This document shows positions 51,799 to 59,965 of a DNA stretch of 64,000 nucleotides, piece by piece; positions within the stretch are counted from its first letter, which is position 1, and every line of letters starts with the position of its first letter. The notes below the pieces were generated by a model that was not told where the DNA came from, ran no database searches, and saw nothing but the letters and a program-made list of their open reading frames with translations. The position numbers were made by a program, and so were the translations under genes. Origin of the DNA: Mucilaginibacter achroorhodeus (GTDB lineage: Bacteria; Bacteroidota; Bacteroidia; Sphingobacteriales; Sphingobacteriaceae); NCBI RefSeq assembly GCF_007846095.1, contig NZ_VOEI01000001.1:868001-932000 (forward strand), written 5' to 3'.

Positions 51799-53762
51799 AG
51801 CCACTTGATCACCATTGTTTCTTCTGCTTCTATACTGATATGATTACCGCCTGCCTTACCGCCGCAATTAGCAAACAAGACCATTGGCTGCAAGCTTGGT
51901 TTGTTATTTAACAGTGCAAACTCGCACCTATTTTCGCTTTTGTTGACGATGATAGTTACGTATTCTTTGCCATTGTTAAGTACTTTCATCATTACACCGG
52001 GCTGCGGCTCGTTGAACATAAATGGCAGGTTAAGCGCCTTTATATCAAGCGCATGTTTCAAAAACTGATTTAACTGATTGTAATCTTCATAAACGCGGCA
52101 GCCCAAACCGGTGAGGGTTGGTATCCACCATGCCGAGCCTTGCCCCTTTTGATTAACGGTAGCGTAAACTTCGCCATCACTTTCAGCCAGTGGTGTTGCT
52201 GTTGTTGGTTTTAACTGCCCCACCCATTGCAAGGCAGGCAGAAAAGCATCAACCACTGTAAATTCTTCTATGTTATCAATAGCTTTGTACTCCAATACAT
52301 CAGCCCCAAAAACTTCTCGCAAAGGGAAGCCAAGTCGCATGGTTGCTACGGCATTTTCATCATAATAGCCGGTTAGGCCATCCGCAATTAGTTTGCCGCC
52401 TTTGGTTACAAAAGCTGTAAGCAGCGGCCAGTATTTTGATGGGATGGATATCTGATGCGCCAGTATTATCGCTGTGCCTTTATAGCTATCCCTATTAAAA
52501 TCGAACTCGCTTATCTCTTTAAAGTTAGTTTGAATGCCAGCCTCGCTCAACGCCTCAAAATAAGCGATAGCCGATTTCATAACGCCGCCTTCATCCCGCC
52601 CTTCATAGCTTTTGCCGCCCATTTGTAAGGTTTTCTCTATCCAAAGCGATTCGCGGGTGTAAAGGATATTCACGCCGGATTCAACTTCTTTGACATTATC
52701 AAAAAAGCCGCGACTGCTTTCCACCACTTTTATCACTTCCGCCGCAGCGGTAAACCTGTCTGATGGCTCATTGTGATAATTGAGCATAGCCCATTCGCCA
52801 GCCTCTATACCTGATGAGCGTGGGTTAAGGCACCAGAATATAGCCCCACGGCTTTCTGCACCAATGGCAGTCCATAACCACTGGGCTATCTCAAACTTGG
52901 TTGGACACAGCGCCAGGAAACCGCTGTAAGTATTATTGCCGCCCTGCAGTTCGGTCATAAACCAGGGTATTTCCCCCGCCCCTGACCGGATGATCTCGCA
53001 ATTGGCGTTTACCGCCAATGCGTACTGTTGCCGGTTAAAGTAGCCAAAATGCCAGCTTGCATGTGCTGAGCCGCCAAGACTTGTAAGGAAATCCCTCCAG
53101 GCCGGGAAATCATATTCGGCTACGTTTTTAAAGATGGCGTGATTGTTAACATGGATCACACTACCGGGATGGTGCTTTTGTATCTCATCGGTAAGCCATT
53201 GCAAAAACCAGGTATTGTAGTAAAGGTGAAAACGCTCGTCGGCAAAATCAAACCGGTCATATCCGCCGCTGTTGTACTCGTTTTGCTGTTGTGCTTCGCG
53301 CCACTCTTTGTATTTATCGGTGGCAAATTCTTCTTGAGGGAAAGAGCCCACCCCAGGCTCATTCACCGGCACCCAGCCATAACATGATGAGAACTGTTTA
53401 AAGTGGCCCACCACATATTCTATATATTTAGAGATGGATATAAGGTGCTCTGCATCTTTCGGAAATTTTAATCCGCCCAGGTCAGTAAAGGCGGTACGCG
53501 GGAACAGATTACCATAAACTTTTACACCGTATTTATCTGCAGCTTTATAAGCCTCGTCAAACAAGGTGTAATCCCATGTGCCATCGGGTTGGTGCATGTA
53601 ATTTTCAAACAGGCGGATGCGCGTTACCAGCATACCGGCATCGCTCAACCTGCGAAACCAAAGGTCTATCTCTTCAGGCTGTTGGCCGGGCTCAATAAAA
53701 ACTTCGGCACCAAATAGTATGGGTGTGGCTTCTTGTTTCGTTATATGGCTCATTACGTACAA
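51795..53762 (-). CDS. Glycoside hydrolase, GH42 beta-galactosidase-like
   Basis: The 655-residue protein has a (beta/alpha)8 barrel with the acid/base Glu in WVPVNEPGVG and the nucleophile Glu in WFMTELQGGNN. TRIRLFENYMHQPDGTWDYTLFDEAYKAADKYGVKVYG at the start and a trimerisation-like middle domain (about 390-540) fit GH42. No signal peptide is visible, so it probably acts in the cytosol on imported galactosides or arabinogalactan pieces. The ATG at 53753 (MSHITKQ) may be the true start. Confidence 0.85.
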   Translation of the reverse strand: MYVMSHITKQEATPILFGAEVFIEPGQQPEEIDLWFRRLSDAGMLVTRIRLFENYMHQPDGTWDYTLFDEAYKAADKYGVKVYGNLFPRTAFTDLGGLKFPKDAEHLISISKYIEYVVGHFKQFSSCYGWVPVNEPGVGSFPQEEFATDKYKEWREAQQQNEYNSGGYDRFDFADERFHLYYNTWFLQWLTDEIQKHHPGSVIHVNNHAIFKNVAEYDFPAWRDFLTSLGGSAHASWHFGYFNRQQYALAVNANCEIIRSGAGEIPWFMTELQGGNNTYSGFLALCPTKFEIAQWLWTAIGAESRGAIFWCLNPRSSGIEAGEWAMLNYHNEPSDRFTAAAEVIKVVESSRGFFDNVKEVESGVNILYTRESLWIEKTLQMGGKSYEGRDEGGVMKSAIAYFEALSEAGIQTNFKEISEFDFNRDSYKGTAIILAHQISIPSKYWPLLTAFVTKGGKLIADGLTGYYDENAVATMRLGFPLREVFGADVLEYKAIDNIEEFTVVDAFLPALQWVGQLKPTTATPLAESDGEVYATVNQKGQGSAWWIPTLTGLGCRVYEDYNQLNQFLKHALDIKALNLPFMFNEPQPGVMMKVLNNGKEYVTIIVNKSENRCEFALLNNKPSLQPMVLFANCGGKAGGNHISIEAEETMVIKWL

Positions 53763-53822
53763 GCGAGATTAACACGCTTATAAATAACCTGCCATATCGC
53801 TAATGGTTTTCAAAAGCAGCCT

Positions 53823-54254
53823 TTAGGTGTGGATGTAGCTGTGCAGTTGCTCTATGGTTTCTTTTTGCGAGTGGATAGTCTCATACACCACATCATTGAT
53901 GGATACAATACCGCAAAGGTTTTGCTCGCGATCAAACACCGGCAGGTAACGGATGTTGCGTTCGCTCATGATGAGCATGCAATCGTCAATAGAAGAATCC
54001 GGCGTAATGTGCGGCAGGCCATTGCTCATGATCTCGCCTGCTGTGGTATCATCAGAGTGTTTACCCATTAATATGATCTTACGGGCATAGTCACGTTCGG
54101 TAACCAGGCCTGCATACCCGCCGTTCTCTGTTACCACTACCGAGCCGATGTTTTTATCGGCCATTAGCTTTAAAACGTCCAATACGGTGGTGGCTGCGGC
54201 AACTGCAATAACATTGCTTCCCTTGCGGGCAAGGATGTGCTTAACTTTTTTCAT
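53823..54254 (-). CDS. CBS domain protein
   Basis: The 143 residues hold two CBS motifs (about 8-60 and 75-130): GSNVIAVAAATTVLDVLKLMADKNIGSVVVTENGGYAGLVTERDYARK and LPHITPDSSIDDCMLIMSERNIRYLPVFDREQNLCGIVSINDVV. CBS pairs bind adenosine nucleotides and usually regulate a partner, but no partner is fused here. It is 60 bases downstream of the GH42 start region, and transcribed on the same strand as pdeM further upstream. Confidence 0.9.
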   Translation of the reverse strand: MKKVKHILARKGSNVIAVAAATTVLDVLKLMADKNIGSVVVTENGGYAGLVTERDYARKIILMGKHSDDTTAGEIMSNGLPHITPDSSIDDCMLIMSERNIRYLPVFDREQNLCGIVSINDVVYETIHSQKETIEQLHSYIHT

Positions 54255-54324
54255 ATTAACTTAGGTTGTTGGAACCTTAAGTTACAAATAACTTGTAGAA
54301 AAACAAGCAGTTAAGTAGAAATTA

Positions 54325-54990
54325 TTATCCGATGGCGATCACCTTATCCTTAAGCACGCCAAAAATCCTGTCTGCTTTATGGCTTATTATGGCCACCCTG
54401 CCGGTAAACTTGCCGAAAGACGGTAATATGGCCTGGTTTTTACCAAATGCGAAGCAAGGCAGTGTAACGCTTTGCCTGCCGCGGCCAACCAGATTTACCC
54501 CGGGATGGATATGGCCGCAAAGCACATATCCGCCGGGCGCCTGTTGCGTTGCATCTGCAAGCGGATGATGCAGCATTAGAAAAGGCCCTATCTGCAATTG
54601 TTTATGAAGGATAATTCCCAAATCAGTGTAATGCTTATCGCTTATGATATCGTGGTTGCCTTTTATCAGGATGATCTCCACCTTAGGGAACTGGCTGCGC
54701 CAAAGTACAAACCAATCCCAGTCGTTATTTATATCGCTATGGAATAGATCGCCAAGGAAGTAGATCTTTTCGGGTTGAAATTCATAGATCAGATCAGATA
54801 GCGCGGCCAGGTCGTCCTGCTCCATATTGCGGGGGATGGCAATACCAGCCTTGCGGAAGTGACCCACCTTTCCGAAATGTACATCTGCCGCAATCAAGGC
54901 ATTTTCCTGTTTCCAGTAAATGGCTTTTTGTGGCAGCAATAAAAGATCCTGATCTAAAAATTGGAAAGGAGTACCCGCACTTATCGTCAT
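54325..54990 (-). CDS. pdeM: Ligase-associated DNA damage response endonuclease PdeM
   Basis: The 221-residue metallophosphoesterase has the metal motifs AADVHFGK, FLGDLFHSD, KGNHD and CGHIHPGVN. Sequence and length match PdeM, which in many bacteria is encoded with a DNA ligase, Lhr-type helicase and exonuclease. Those genes are not in the window, so the role in DNA damage response rests on family. A perfect -7 element (TATCTTTG on the minus strand, 55006-54999) lies 8 bases before the ATG. Confidence 0.87.
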   Translation of the reverse strand: MTISAGTPFQFLDQDLLLLPQKAIYWKQENALIAADVHFGKVGHFRKAGIAIPRNMEQDDLAALSDLIYEFQPEKIYFLGDLFHSDINNDWDWFVLWRSQFPKVEIILIKGNHDIISDKHYTDLGIILHKQLQIGPFLMLHHPLADATQQAPGGYVLCGHIHPGVNLVGRGRQSVTLPCFAFGKNQAILPSFGKFTGRVAIISHKADRIFGVLKDKVIAIG

Positions 54991-54998
54991 ATCAAAGG

Positions 54999-55006
54999 CA
55001 AAGATA
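54999..55006 (-). promoter_or_regulatory. -7 promoter element of pdeM
   Basis: TATCTTTG on the minus strand is a perfect TAnnTTTG match, 8 bases before the pdeM ATG at 54990. Confidence 0.55.
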
Positions 55007-55020
55007 AGGGTTTTGGATGA

Positions 55021-55112
55021 AGAAGCCTCTCCCCGGCCCTCTCCGAAGGAGAGGGCGCCAAAAGAAATATCTTTAAGCCCTCCCTTTCGGGGAGGGTTTG
55101 GGTGGGGCTTTT
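55021..55112. repeat. Palindromic element of CCTCTCC/GGAGAGG words before the MazG-like gene
   Basis: The left half (AGAAGCCTCTCCCCGGCCC then TCTCCGAAGGAGAGGG) and the right half (CCCTCCCTTTCGGGGAGGG then TTTGGGTGGGGCTT) are approximate reverse complements, and each half has its own small hairpin. The left half recurs inverted at 63184-63224. Double-hairpin elements of this type are, to my recollection, common in Bacteroidota genomes. Confidence 0.75.
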
Positions 55113-55115
55113 TTG

Positions 55116-55123
55116 TAATATTG
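55116..55123 (+). promoter_or_regulatory. Putative -7 element of the MazG-like gene
   Basis: TAATATTG differs from TAnnTTTG by one base and lies 4 bases before the ATG at 55128. Confidence 0.4.
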
Positions 55124-55127
55124 CTTT

Positions 55128-55454
55128 ATGGAAATCAAGCACGCGCAGCATCTTGTAGATAACTGGATCAAAACAACAGGAATACGTTATTTTAATGAAT
55201 TGACCAACACGGCCATTTTAATGGAAGAGGTTGGCGAGGTGGCGCGTATTATGGCCCGGCAGTATGGCGAGCAATCGTTTAAAAAGTCGGATATGGATGT
55301 TAACCTTGCCGATGAAATGGCCGATGTGCTTTTTGTGCTGATATGCCTGGCAAACCAAACAGGTATCGACCTTACTGATGCGCTGGAGAAAAACATGGAG
55401 AAGAAAAGTATCCGTGATGCTGAACGCCACAAGAACAATGATAAGTTAAAATGA
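55128..55454 (+). CDS. MazG-like nucleotide pyrophosphohydrolase
   Basis: The 108-residue all-helical protein has the EExxE...ExxD metal motif of MazG enzymes: LMEEVGEVARIMARQYGE (about 28-45) and LADEMADVLFVLICLANQ (about 60-77). It should hydrolyse (d)NTPs to monophosphates, and such small forms help clean the nucleotide pool. The precise substrate is unknown. No toxin gene is adjacent. Confidence 0.88.
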   Translation: MEIKHAQHLVDNWIKTTGIRYFNELTNTAILMEEVGEVARIMARQYGEQSFKKSDMDVNLADEMADVLFVLICLANQTGIDLTDALEKNMEKKSIRDAERHKNNDKLK

Positions 55455-55478
55455 TTTATTCGGAATATAAACTCAACT

Positions 55479-55519
55479 AATTAAAATAAAACAAAATATA
55501 ATTCTGTTTTATTTTAATT
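55479..55519. terminator. Perfect 15-base AT-only inverted repeat after the MazG-like gene
   Basis: AATTAAAATAAAACA (55479-55493) and TGTTTTATTTTAATT (55505-55519) are exact reverse complements around an 11-base loop. It may act as a terminator, though it is AT-rich and without a clear T tail; it could also be a regulatory site. Confidence 0.45.
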
Positions 55520-55536
55520 TACGGAATTTTATAATG

Positions 55537-55544
55537 TAAATTTG
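55537..55544 (+). promoter_or_regulatory. -7 promoter element of the DUF4349 gene
   Basis: TAAATTTG is a perfect TAnnTTTG match 22 bases before the ATG at 55567. Confidence 0.55.
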
Positions 55545-55566
55545 ATTCAGCTAATCAATTTATGTT

Positions 55567-56502
55567 ATGAAAAAATATCTCTTACTCTCATTGCTGGCAC
55601 TGATGGTACTGGCATGTAATCAAAACCAACCCGAAAAAGTATCAGCTACTGAAGTATTATTGCCTGCACCTCCTGCAGAAGAGAAAGCAAAGACTACGCG
55701 GTTTAAACCTCCCGTACTTAAAGCTAATGCTGAAGTATTGGAAAACGATGCTGTTGAAGAAGCACCGAACGTTGCTGATCAGAATACGCCTTCTCCCTCA
55801 ACTGCTGTTCAAAATCCTGTTGTTTCCGATAAGAAGATCATAAATGAAGGTGACATTAGCTTTGAAACGGCCGACGTAGTTAAAACTCGTAAACAAATAA
55901 TGACCAGCCTCAAACAATTGGGCGGTTATGCAGAAAATGACAGCGAAAAGGTAAACGGCGACGAGAACCGAAAGGAGTATGTATTAGGAATTCGAATCCC
56001 TGCGGCAAATTTCGATACATTTTTAAATAGTGTATCGGGTACAGCTACTAAGATAGATCAAAAGAATATTCGCGTTAGGGACGTAACTACCGAGTACATT
56101 GATACCAAAACCCGGCTTAACAACAAGCTCGAATTGGAAAAACGTTACCTCAACCTGCTTAATCGTGCCGGCAAAATGCGCGATCTGCTGGACATCGAAG
56201 AAAAATTAACTGAGATACGCAGTGATATAGAATCGACACAATCACAACTCAACTATATGAGTAAACAGGTGCAGTACAGCTCGCTCAATATCTCATTTTA
56301 CACAACGCAATCAAAGCAGGTAAACGCAGGCAACGGTTTTGGCTATAAGTTTATGGCGGCCATTGGTAACGGATTTGACGGGTTACAATCGTTGTTCTTT
56401 GCGCTGATAGGCTTTTGGCCTTTTTTAATTATTGCAGTTTTGCTGTGGGTGGTTATAAAACGCCGACGTAAAACCCGTGTACAATTAACAGACGCCGAAT
56501 AA
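55567..56502 (+). CDS. DUF4349 domain-containing lipoprotein
   Basis: The 311-residue protein has a lipobox (LMVLAC, Cys17) after a short hydrophobic signal, then a Pro/Glu-rich linker (to about residue 95). The DUF4349 domain (about 95-290) follows, with ISFETADVVKTRKQIM, YIDTKTRLNNKLELEKRYLNLL, a coiled-coil part LLDIEEKLTEIRSDIESTQSQLNYM, and a C-terminal membrane helix (LIGFWPFLIIAVLLWVVIK). Family members are predicted envelope proteins of unknown function. It is not in an obvious operon. Confidence 0.88.
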   Translation: MKKYLLLSLLALMVLACNQNQPEKVSATEVLLPAPPAEEKAKTTRFKPPVLKANAEVLENDAVEEAPNVADQNTPSPSTAVQNPVVSDKKIINEGDISFETADVVKTRKQIMTSLKQLGGYAENDSEKVNGDENRKEYVLGIRIPAANFDTFLNSVSGTATKIDQKNIRVRDVTTEYIDTKTRLNNKLELEKRYLNLLNRAGKMRDLLDIEEKLTEIRSDIESTQSQLNYMSKQVQYSSLNISFYTTQSKQVNAGNGFGYKFMAAIGNGFDGLQSLFFALIGFWPFLIIAVLLWVVIKRRRKTRVQLTDAE

Positions 56503-56595
56503 GTAAGTAAAAGGCTCCTATGATATGGATTTTCGATTTGGGCTCAAGTTTATTTTTTTATATCACAAAACATCTATTTTTACAATAAACCAAAC

Positions 56596-57873
56596 ATGTC
56601 ACCTATGAAATTGCTTGTTACAATCGGCCTTTGGTTAGCAACGGCATTCTCCTACGCGCAGGAAAAGGCCGTAAATTTTCAAAATAACCTTACCTGGGCA
56701 CAGGTAAAGGAAAAGGCCAAAAAAGAGAACAAATATATTTTTGTAGATTGTTATACAACATGGTGCGTGCCGTGCAAGGTAATGGCAAAAGAAGTGTTAC
56801 CACAGCCTGAAATAGCTTCATTCCTGAATGATAAGTTTATTAGCGTTGCCCTGCAGTTTGATCAAACAAAGCAAGATGACAGTACCACCAAACGTTGGTA
56901 TAAAGATGTAAAACAAATTGGAGAGGATGCTAAAGTAGCGGCCTACCCAACATATCTTATTTATAGCCCTGACGGGCAACTCATACATAGCATGGTGGGC
57001 GGCTCGCCGGATGCAAAGAGCTTTTTAACCAAATTGCAAAACGGACTGGATCCTAAAAATCAACTGGTCAATTTAAGGAAACGCTATGCCGAGGGTAACC
57101 GTAACCCTGATTTTTTGCATACGTTCGGCTTAGCTTTGCTACAAAGCTGGGATGGCCAGGCGCCTGAGGTTCTAAATCAATACTTGTCTACTCAAAAAGA
57201 TCTTCTCACTAAAGAGAATGCAGAATTCATCATGTTTGCTACTAAAGCATCTGCCGATCCTGGCTTTAAAATATTAGTAGATAATGGAGAAGCATTTGAC
57301 CAACTCGTTAACAATCCGGGATTGAGCAGGATGATGTTTGGAAGAATAGTTTTTGATGAGATTGTATTGCCAATGGAGCGGATCAACGGTAAAAAAGTTG
57401 AAAGAGGGGGAATGATCACCTACACCGGCGAGGTAAATAAAAGCATTGACTGGAACGATGTATACACAAAACTTAAAAACGCTTATCCATCATCTGCCGA
57501 CGAATTGCTGTTAAAAGCCAAGATACAGTATTATCGTGATCTGAGCGACTGGACAAATTACACCGCACAGGCTGCAACGTACAACAAACAATACGCAAAC
57601 AACCATTATCAAATAATGACTTATGCTAACGATGTAATGCTTTTTGCCAACGATAAAGCATGCTATTCGGAAGCTATACAGTGGGCGAAACCCTTTGCAA
57701 CAGGCAATGACGCAAGTAACAACTGGTACATTGATGTTTATGCAAGGTTACTTTATAAGCTCGGCGAAAAAGAACAGGCCCTGGCGGTTGTAAATGATGG
57801 TGTTACCAGGCTTGGCGATAAAGCTTACGGGCTTAAGGAAACGCAGGAAAAAATGCAAAAAGGAGAACTGTAA
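56596..57873 (+). CDS. Secreted thioredoxin-fold protein
   Basis: The 425-residue protein has a signal peptide (about 1-20, ending FSYAQE) and an N-terminal thioredoxin-like domain with the redox motif WCVPC in VDCYTTWCVPCKVMAKEV (about 47-64). The remaining 270 residues are helical and TPR-like. The redox domain suggests a periplasmic disulfide reductase or chaperone. The ATG at 56596 or 56605 could start it; both leave the signal intact. Confidence 0.83.
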   Translation: MSPMKLLVTIGLWLATAFSYAQEKAVNFQNNLTWAQVKEKAKKENKYIFVDCYTTWCVPCKVMAKEVLPQPEIASFLNDKFISVALQFDQTKQDDSTTKRWYKDVKQIGEDAKVAAYPTYLIYSPDGQLIHSMVGGSPDAKSFLTKLQNGLDPKNQLVNLRKRYAEGNRNPDFLHTFGLALLQSWDGQAPEVLNQYLSTQKDLLTKENAEFIMFATKASADPGFKILVDNGEAFDQLVNNPGLSRMMFGRIVFDEIVLPMERINGKKVERGGMITYTGEVNKSIDWNDVYTKLKNAYPSSADELLLKAKIQYYRDLSDWTNYTAQAATYNKQYANNHYQIMTYANDVMLFANDKACYSEAIQWAKPFATGNDASNNWYIDVYARLLYKLGEKEQALAVVNDGVTRLGDKAYGLKETQEKMQKGEL

Positions 57874-57882
57874 ACTATTTTC

Positions 57883-57912
57883 AGGACGGGTCACTTTCTT
57901 AAGGACGGGTCA
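57883..57912. repeat. Direct repeat AGGACGGGTCA
   Basis: AGGACGGGTCA occurs at 57883-57893 and 57902-57912, 19 bases apart, just before the GTTCACG repeat. Function unknown. Confidence 0.5.
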
Positions 57913-57956
57913 GTGTTCACGGCGTTCACAAGCGTTCATGGCGTGAACGTGAACAC
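57911..57956. repeat. GTTCACG word repeat, copy B
   Basis: A 46-base palindromic stretch (CAGTGTTCACGGCGTTCAC, then AAGCGTTCATGGCGTGAACG and TGAACAC) matches the inverse of 27934-27980 with few differences. It fills the convergent gap between the thioredoxin-fold and NUDIX genes and ends one base before the NUDIX stop. Confidence 0.75.
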
Positions 57957-58508
57957 TTAGCGTAATTCGTCCAGTTTCATTAAAGCATAAAACAGCCCGG
58001 TGCAATGTAATGCCTGCGCTATTTTATTATTAGCCAGTAGTTTTTTCACTTCCGCAATGGTGTACTCTTCAACCACAATGTGCTCGTGCTCATCCAGGTC
58101 CTGCTCCTGTACCTTTATGCCGCCCTTTGCCAGGTAGCAAAAAGTTTTGTTGTTAGCTGTTGATGGATTTGCATAAACGGTGTTCAATAATTCGATGTCA
58201 TCAAACTGATAGCCGGTCTCTTCCAGTAATTCGCGCCGCATAGCTTCCAGGGGTTCTTCACCCTCGTCTATCACCCCACCGGGTATCTCCAATGATACAA
58301 TGTTTGCCGCGTGGCGATACTGGCGTACCATCAAAACTTTTCCCTCATTTGTTATAGCTACTGCGTTTACCCAGTTAGGATATTCCAACACATAGTAGTC
58401 TTCTACAACGCGGCCATCAGGCATTTCGCATCTATCAGTACGTAGTGTAGCCCATGGGCCTTTGTGTATATAGGTGGAAGAGCAGGTTTTCCAGGTAAGT
58501 TCAGTCAT
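57957..58508 (-). CDS. NUDIX hydrolase
   Basis: The 183-residue enzyme carries a complete Nudix box: GGVIDEGEEPLEAMRRELLEETGYQFDD. It follows the ADP-ribose pyrophosphatase pattern (VVEDYYVLEYPNWVNAVAITNEGKVLMVRQYRHA). The longer frame starts at 58529, but ATG 58508 lies 4 bases after a perfect -7 element (TATATTTG on the minus strand, 58520-58513) and gives MTELTWKTCSSTYIHKG. A leaderless transcript is therefore likely. The substrate is probably ADP-ribose or a similar sugar nucleotide. Confidence 0.88.
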   Translation of the reverse strand: MTELTWKTCSSTYIHKGPWATLRTDRCEMPDGRVVEDYYVLEYPNWVNAVAITNEGKVLMVRQYRHAANIVSLEIPGGVIDEGEEPLEAMRRELLEETGYQFDDIELLNTVYANPSTANNKTFCYLAKGGIKVQEQDLDEHEHIVVEEYTIAEVKKLLANNKIAQALHCTGLFYALMKLDELR

Positions 58509-58512
58509 GGTG

Positions 58513-58520
58513 CAAATATA
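58513..58520 (-). promoter_or_regulatory. -7 promoter element of the NUDIX gene
   Basis: TATATTTG on the minus strand is a perfect TAnnTTTG, 4 bases before the chosen ATG at 58508. Confidence 0.65.
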
Positions 58521-58605
58521 GGTTGCCAAACAAAAATAGACGCATGATATGCGTCTATTAAATGTATTTACAGTAAGGCTTTCGCCTTTCTCTTTATCTC
58601 AAAAA

Positions 58606-59418
58606 CTACCAGCTGCCGCTGCTACCGCCGCCGCCGCCGCTTCCGCCGCCGAACCCACCAAAGCTGCCGCCGCCACTATCACCGCCGCCCCAGCCGCCAC
58701 CGCCACCGGAGAAGCCGCCCCAGTCGCTGCCGCTGCTACGGCCGCTGTTGCCGAGCATATTGCCTGCCAGGAACCACCAGAAAGGATCGGCACCACCGCG
58801 GCCACCTATGATGCGCCTTCCGCCGCCACCGCCGCCGCCGCGGCTGCGGAAGATGATGATAAGGACAACCACCACAATGATGATGATAGCCAAAGCTGAG
58901 CCGCCGCCATCTTTACCGCCGGGCTTTTTGTCTGATTTATATTCGCCCCGCATGGCTTTGATGATATCATCTGTAGCTGCGTTAAGCCCACCGTAATAGT
59001 CATTCTCCCTAAAACGTGGCTTCATATCATTTTGGATAATCTCCTGTGTGGTAATATCCGGAAGCGAGCCTTCGGCGCCGTAACCGGTTGCGATAGCCAT
59101 CTTACGGTCCTTCAAAGCTACCAGAACCAACACGCCGTTGTTTTTTTCTTTGGAACCGATACCCCACTTGCGCAAAAGATCAGTAGCATACTGATTAATA
59201 TCGTATTCACCGGTCGACTGCATCATAACAACCGCTATCTGGGTAGAAGTAGAATCGTTGTAAGCGACCAGTTTACGCTCGAGCGTTTGCTTATCGCTCT
59301 CCGATAGAGTATTGGTGTAATCTGTGATCAGTGTATTGGAACGCTGCGGTATATCCTGTGCGAACGTTATTGCTACTAAAAGCAGCAATCCAACGGATAG
59401 AAAAAGTTTTTTTAGCAT
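58606..59418 (-). CDS. TPM domain protein with Gly-rich C-terminus
   Basis: The 270-residue protein has a signal peptide (MLKKLFLSVGLLLLVAITFAQ), a TPM domain (about 28-170: TNTLSESDKQTLERKL, GVLVLVALKDRKMAIATGYG), a membrane helix (LAIIIIVVVVLIIIF, about 176-190), and a Gly/Ser-rich tail ending SSGSW. This architecture is that of YgcG. The frame extends to 59559, but ATG 59418 gives the signal peptide. It is the last gene of a lemA-TPM-TPM operon that recurs across Bacteroidota. Its role at the envelope is not settled. Confidence 0.87.
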   Translation of the reverse strand: MLKKLFLSVGLLLLVAITFAQDIPQRSNTLITDYTNTLSESDKQTLERKLVAYNDSTSTQIAVVMMQSTGEYDINQYATDLLRKWGIGSKEKNNGVLVLVALKDRKMAIATGYGAEGSLPDITTQEIIQNDMKPRFRENDYYGGLNAATDDIIKAMRGEYKSDKKPGGKDGGGSALAIIIIVVVVLIIIFRSRGGGGGGGRRIIGGRGGADPFWWFLAGNMLGNSGRSSGSDWGGFSGGGGGWGGGDSGGGSFGGFGGGSGGGGGSSGSW

Positions 59419-59428
59419 CGATATGATC

Positions 59429-59863
59429 TTAGTTGCCATCCATGAAGGCAATGTCATCAGATAGTTCATTTTTGTCGCCGGCCTGGTGTGGGAAGTATTG
59501 CTTAAGTTGTTCGCCCGCCTTGGTAACGCCGGTAATAATTCCCTCAACCAGGTTACCAAATTTAAACTGGCTCAGCATTTCTTCTTTAGTAGTATCCCAA
59601 AAATCGACAGGGACAACCTTGTTGATCCCGGCATCTCCGATAATGGCGAATTTACGGTCTACCGTGGCAACGTATATCAATACACCGTTTCGTAGTCGCG
59701 TTTTTTGCATCTCCAGTTGGGCAAAGTATTTGGCGGCGCGGTCAAGCACCTCATCACTGCAGGTTTTCTCTATGCAAACGCGTATCTCGCCCGAGGTTTG
59801 CCGCTCGGCATTGGCTACAGCTTTTTGTATGCGCTGCTGTTCATCATCAGTAAATACGGCCAT
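59429..59863 (-). CDS. TPM domain protein, short soluble form
   Basis: The 144-residue protein is a TPM domain without signal peptide or membrane helix: MAVFTDDEQQRIQKAVANAERQTSGEIRVCIEKTC, YFAQLEMQKTRLRNGVLIYVATVDRKFAIIGDAGI, GIITGVTKAGEQLKQYFP. The frame extends to 59938, but 59863 gives the family N-terminus. Its end lies 10 bases from the start of the second TPM gene. Confidence 0.85.
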   Translation of the reverse strand: MAVFTDDEQQRIQKAVANAERQTSGEIRVCIEKTCSDEVLDRAAKYFAQLEMQKTRLRNGVLIYVATVDRKFAIIGDAGINKVVPVDFWDTTKEEMLSQFKFGNLVEGIITGVTKAGEQLKQYFPHQAGDKNELSDDIAFMDGN

Positions 59864-59906
59864 GGGGTAAATGAGTGAATTGTGAGGGACTGAATGAGTG
59901 AATATA

Positions 59907-59955
59907 AAGGATCGAATGAGTAATGTCAATTCCATCACTCACCCATTCGATCCTT
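59907..59955. repeat. Palindromic element between lemA and the short TPM gene
   Basis: AAGGATCGAATGAGT (59907-59921) is the approximate reverse complement of ACTCACCCATTCGATCCTT (59937-59955). GAATGAGTGAAT words also repeat just outside (59875-59905). The element lies in the co-transcribed gap. Confidence 0.65.
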
Positions 59956-59965
59956 AAACCATTGA

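Noticed and set aside
45972-53762. Polysaccharide-utilisation locus around GH3, esterase and GH42
   Set aside because: No SusC/SusD pair or hybrid sensor is present and the genes are interrupted by phytochrome and heme oxygenase genes.
58549-58899. Plus-strand reading frame rich in Ala
   Set aside because: It is the complement of the Gly-rich tail codons of the TPM gene; low complexity, no ribosome-binding site, no family pattern.
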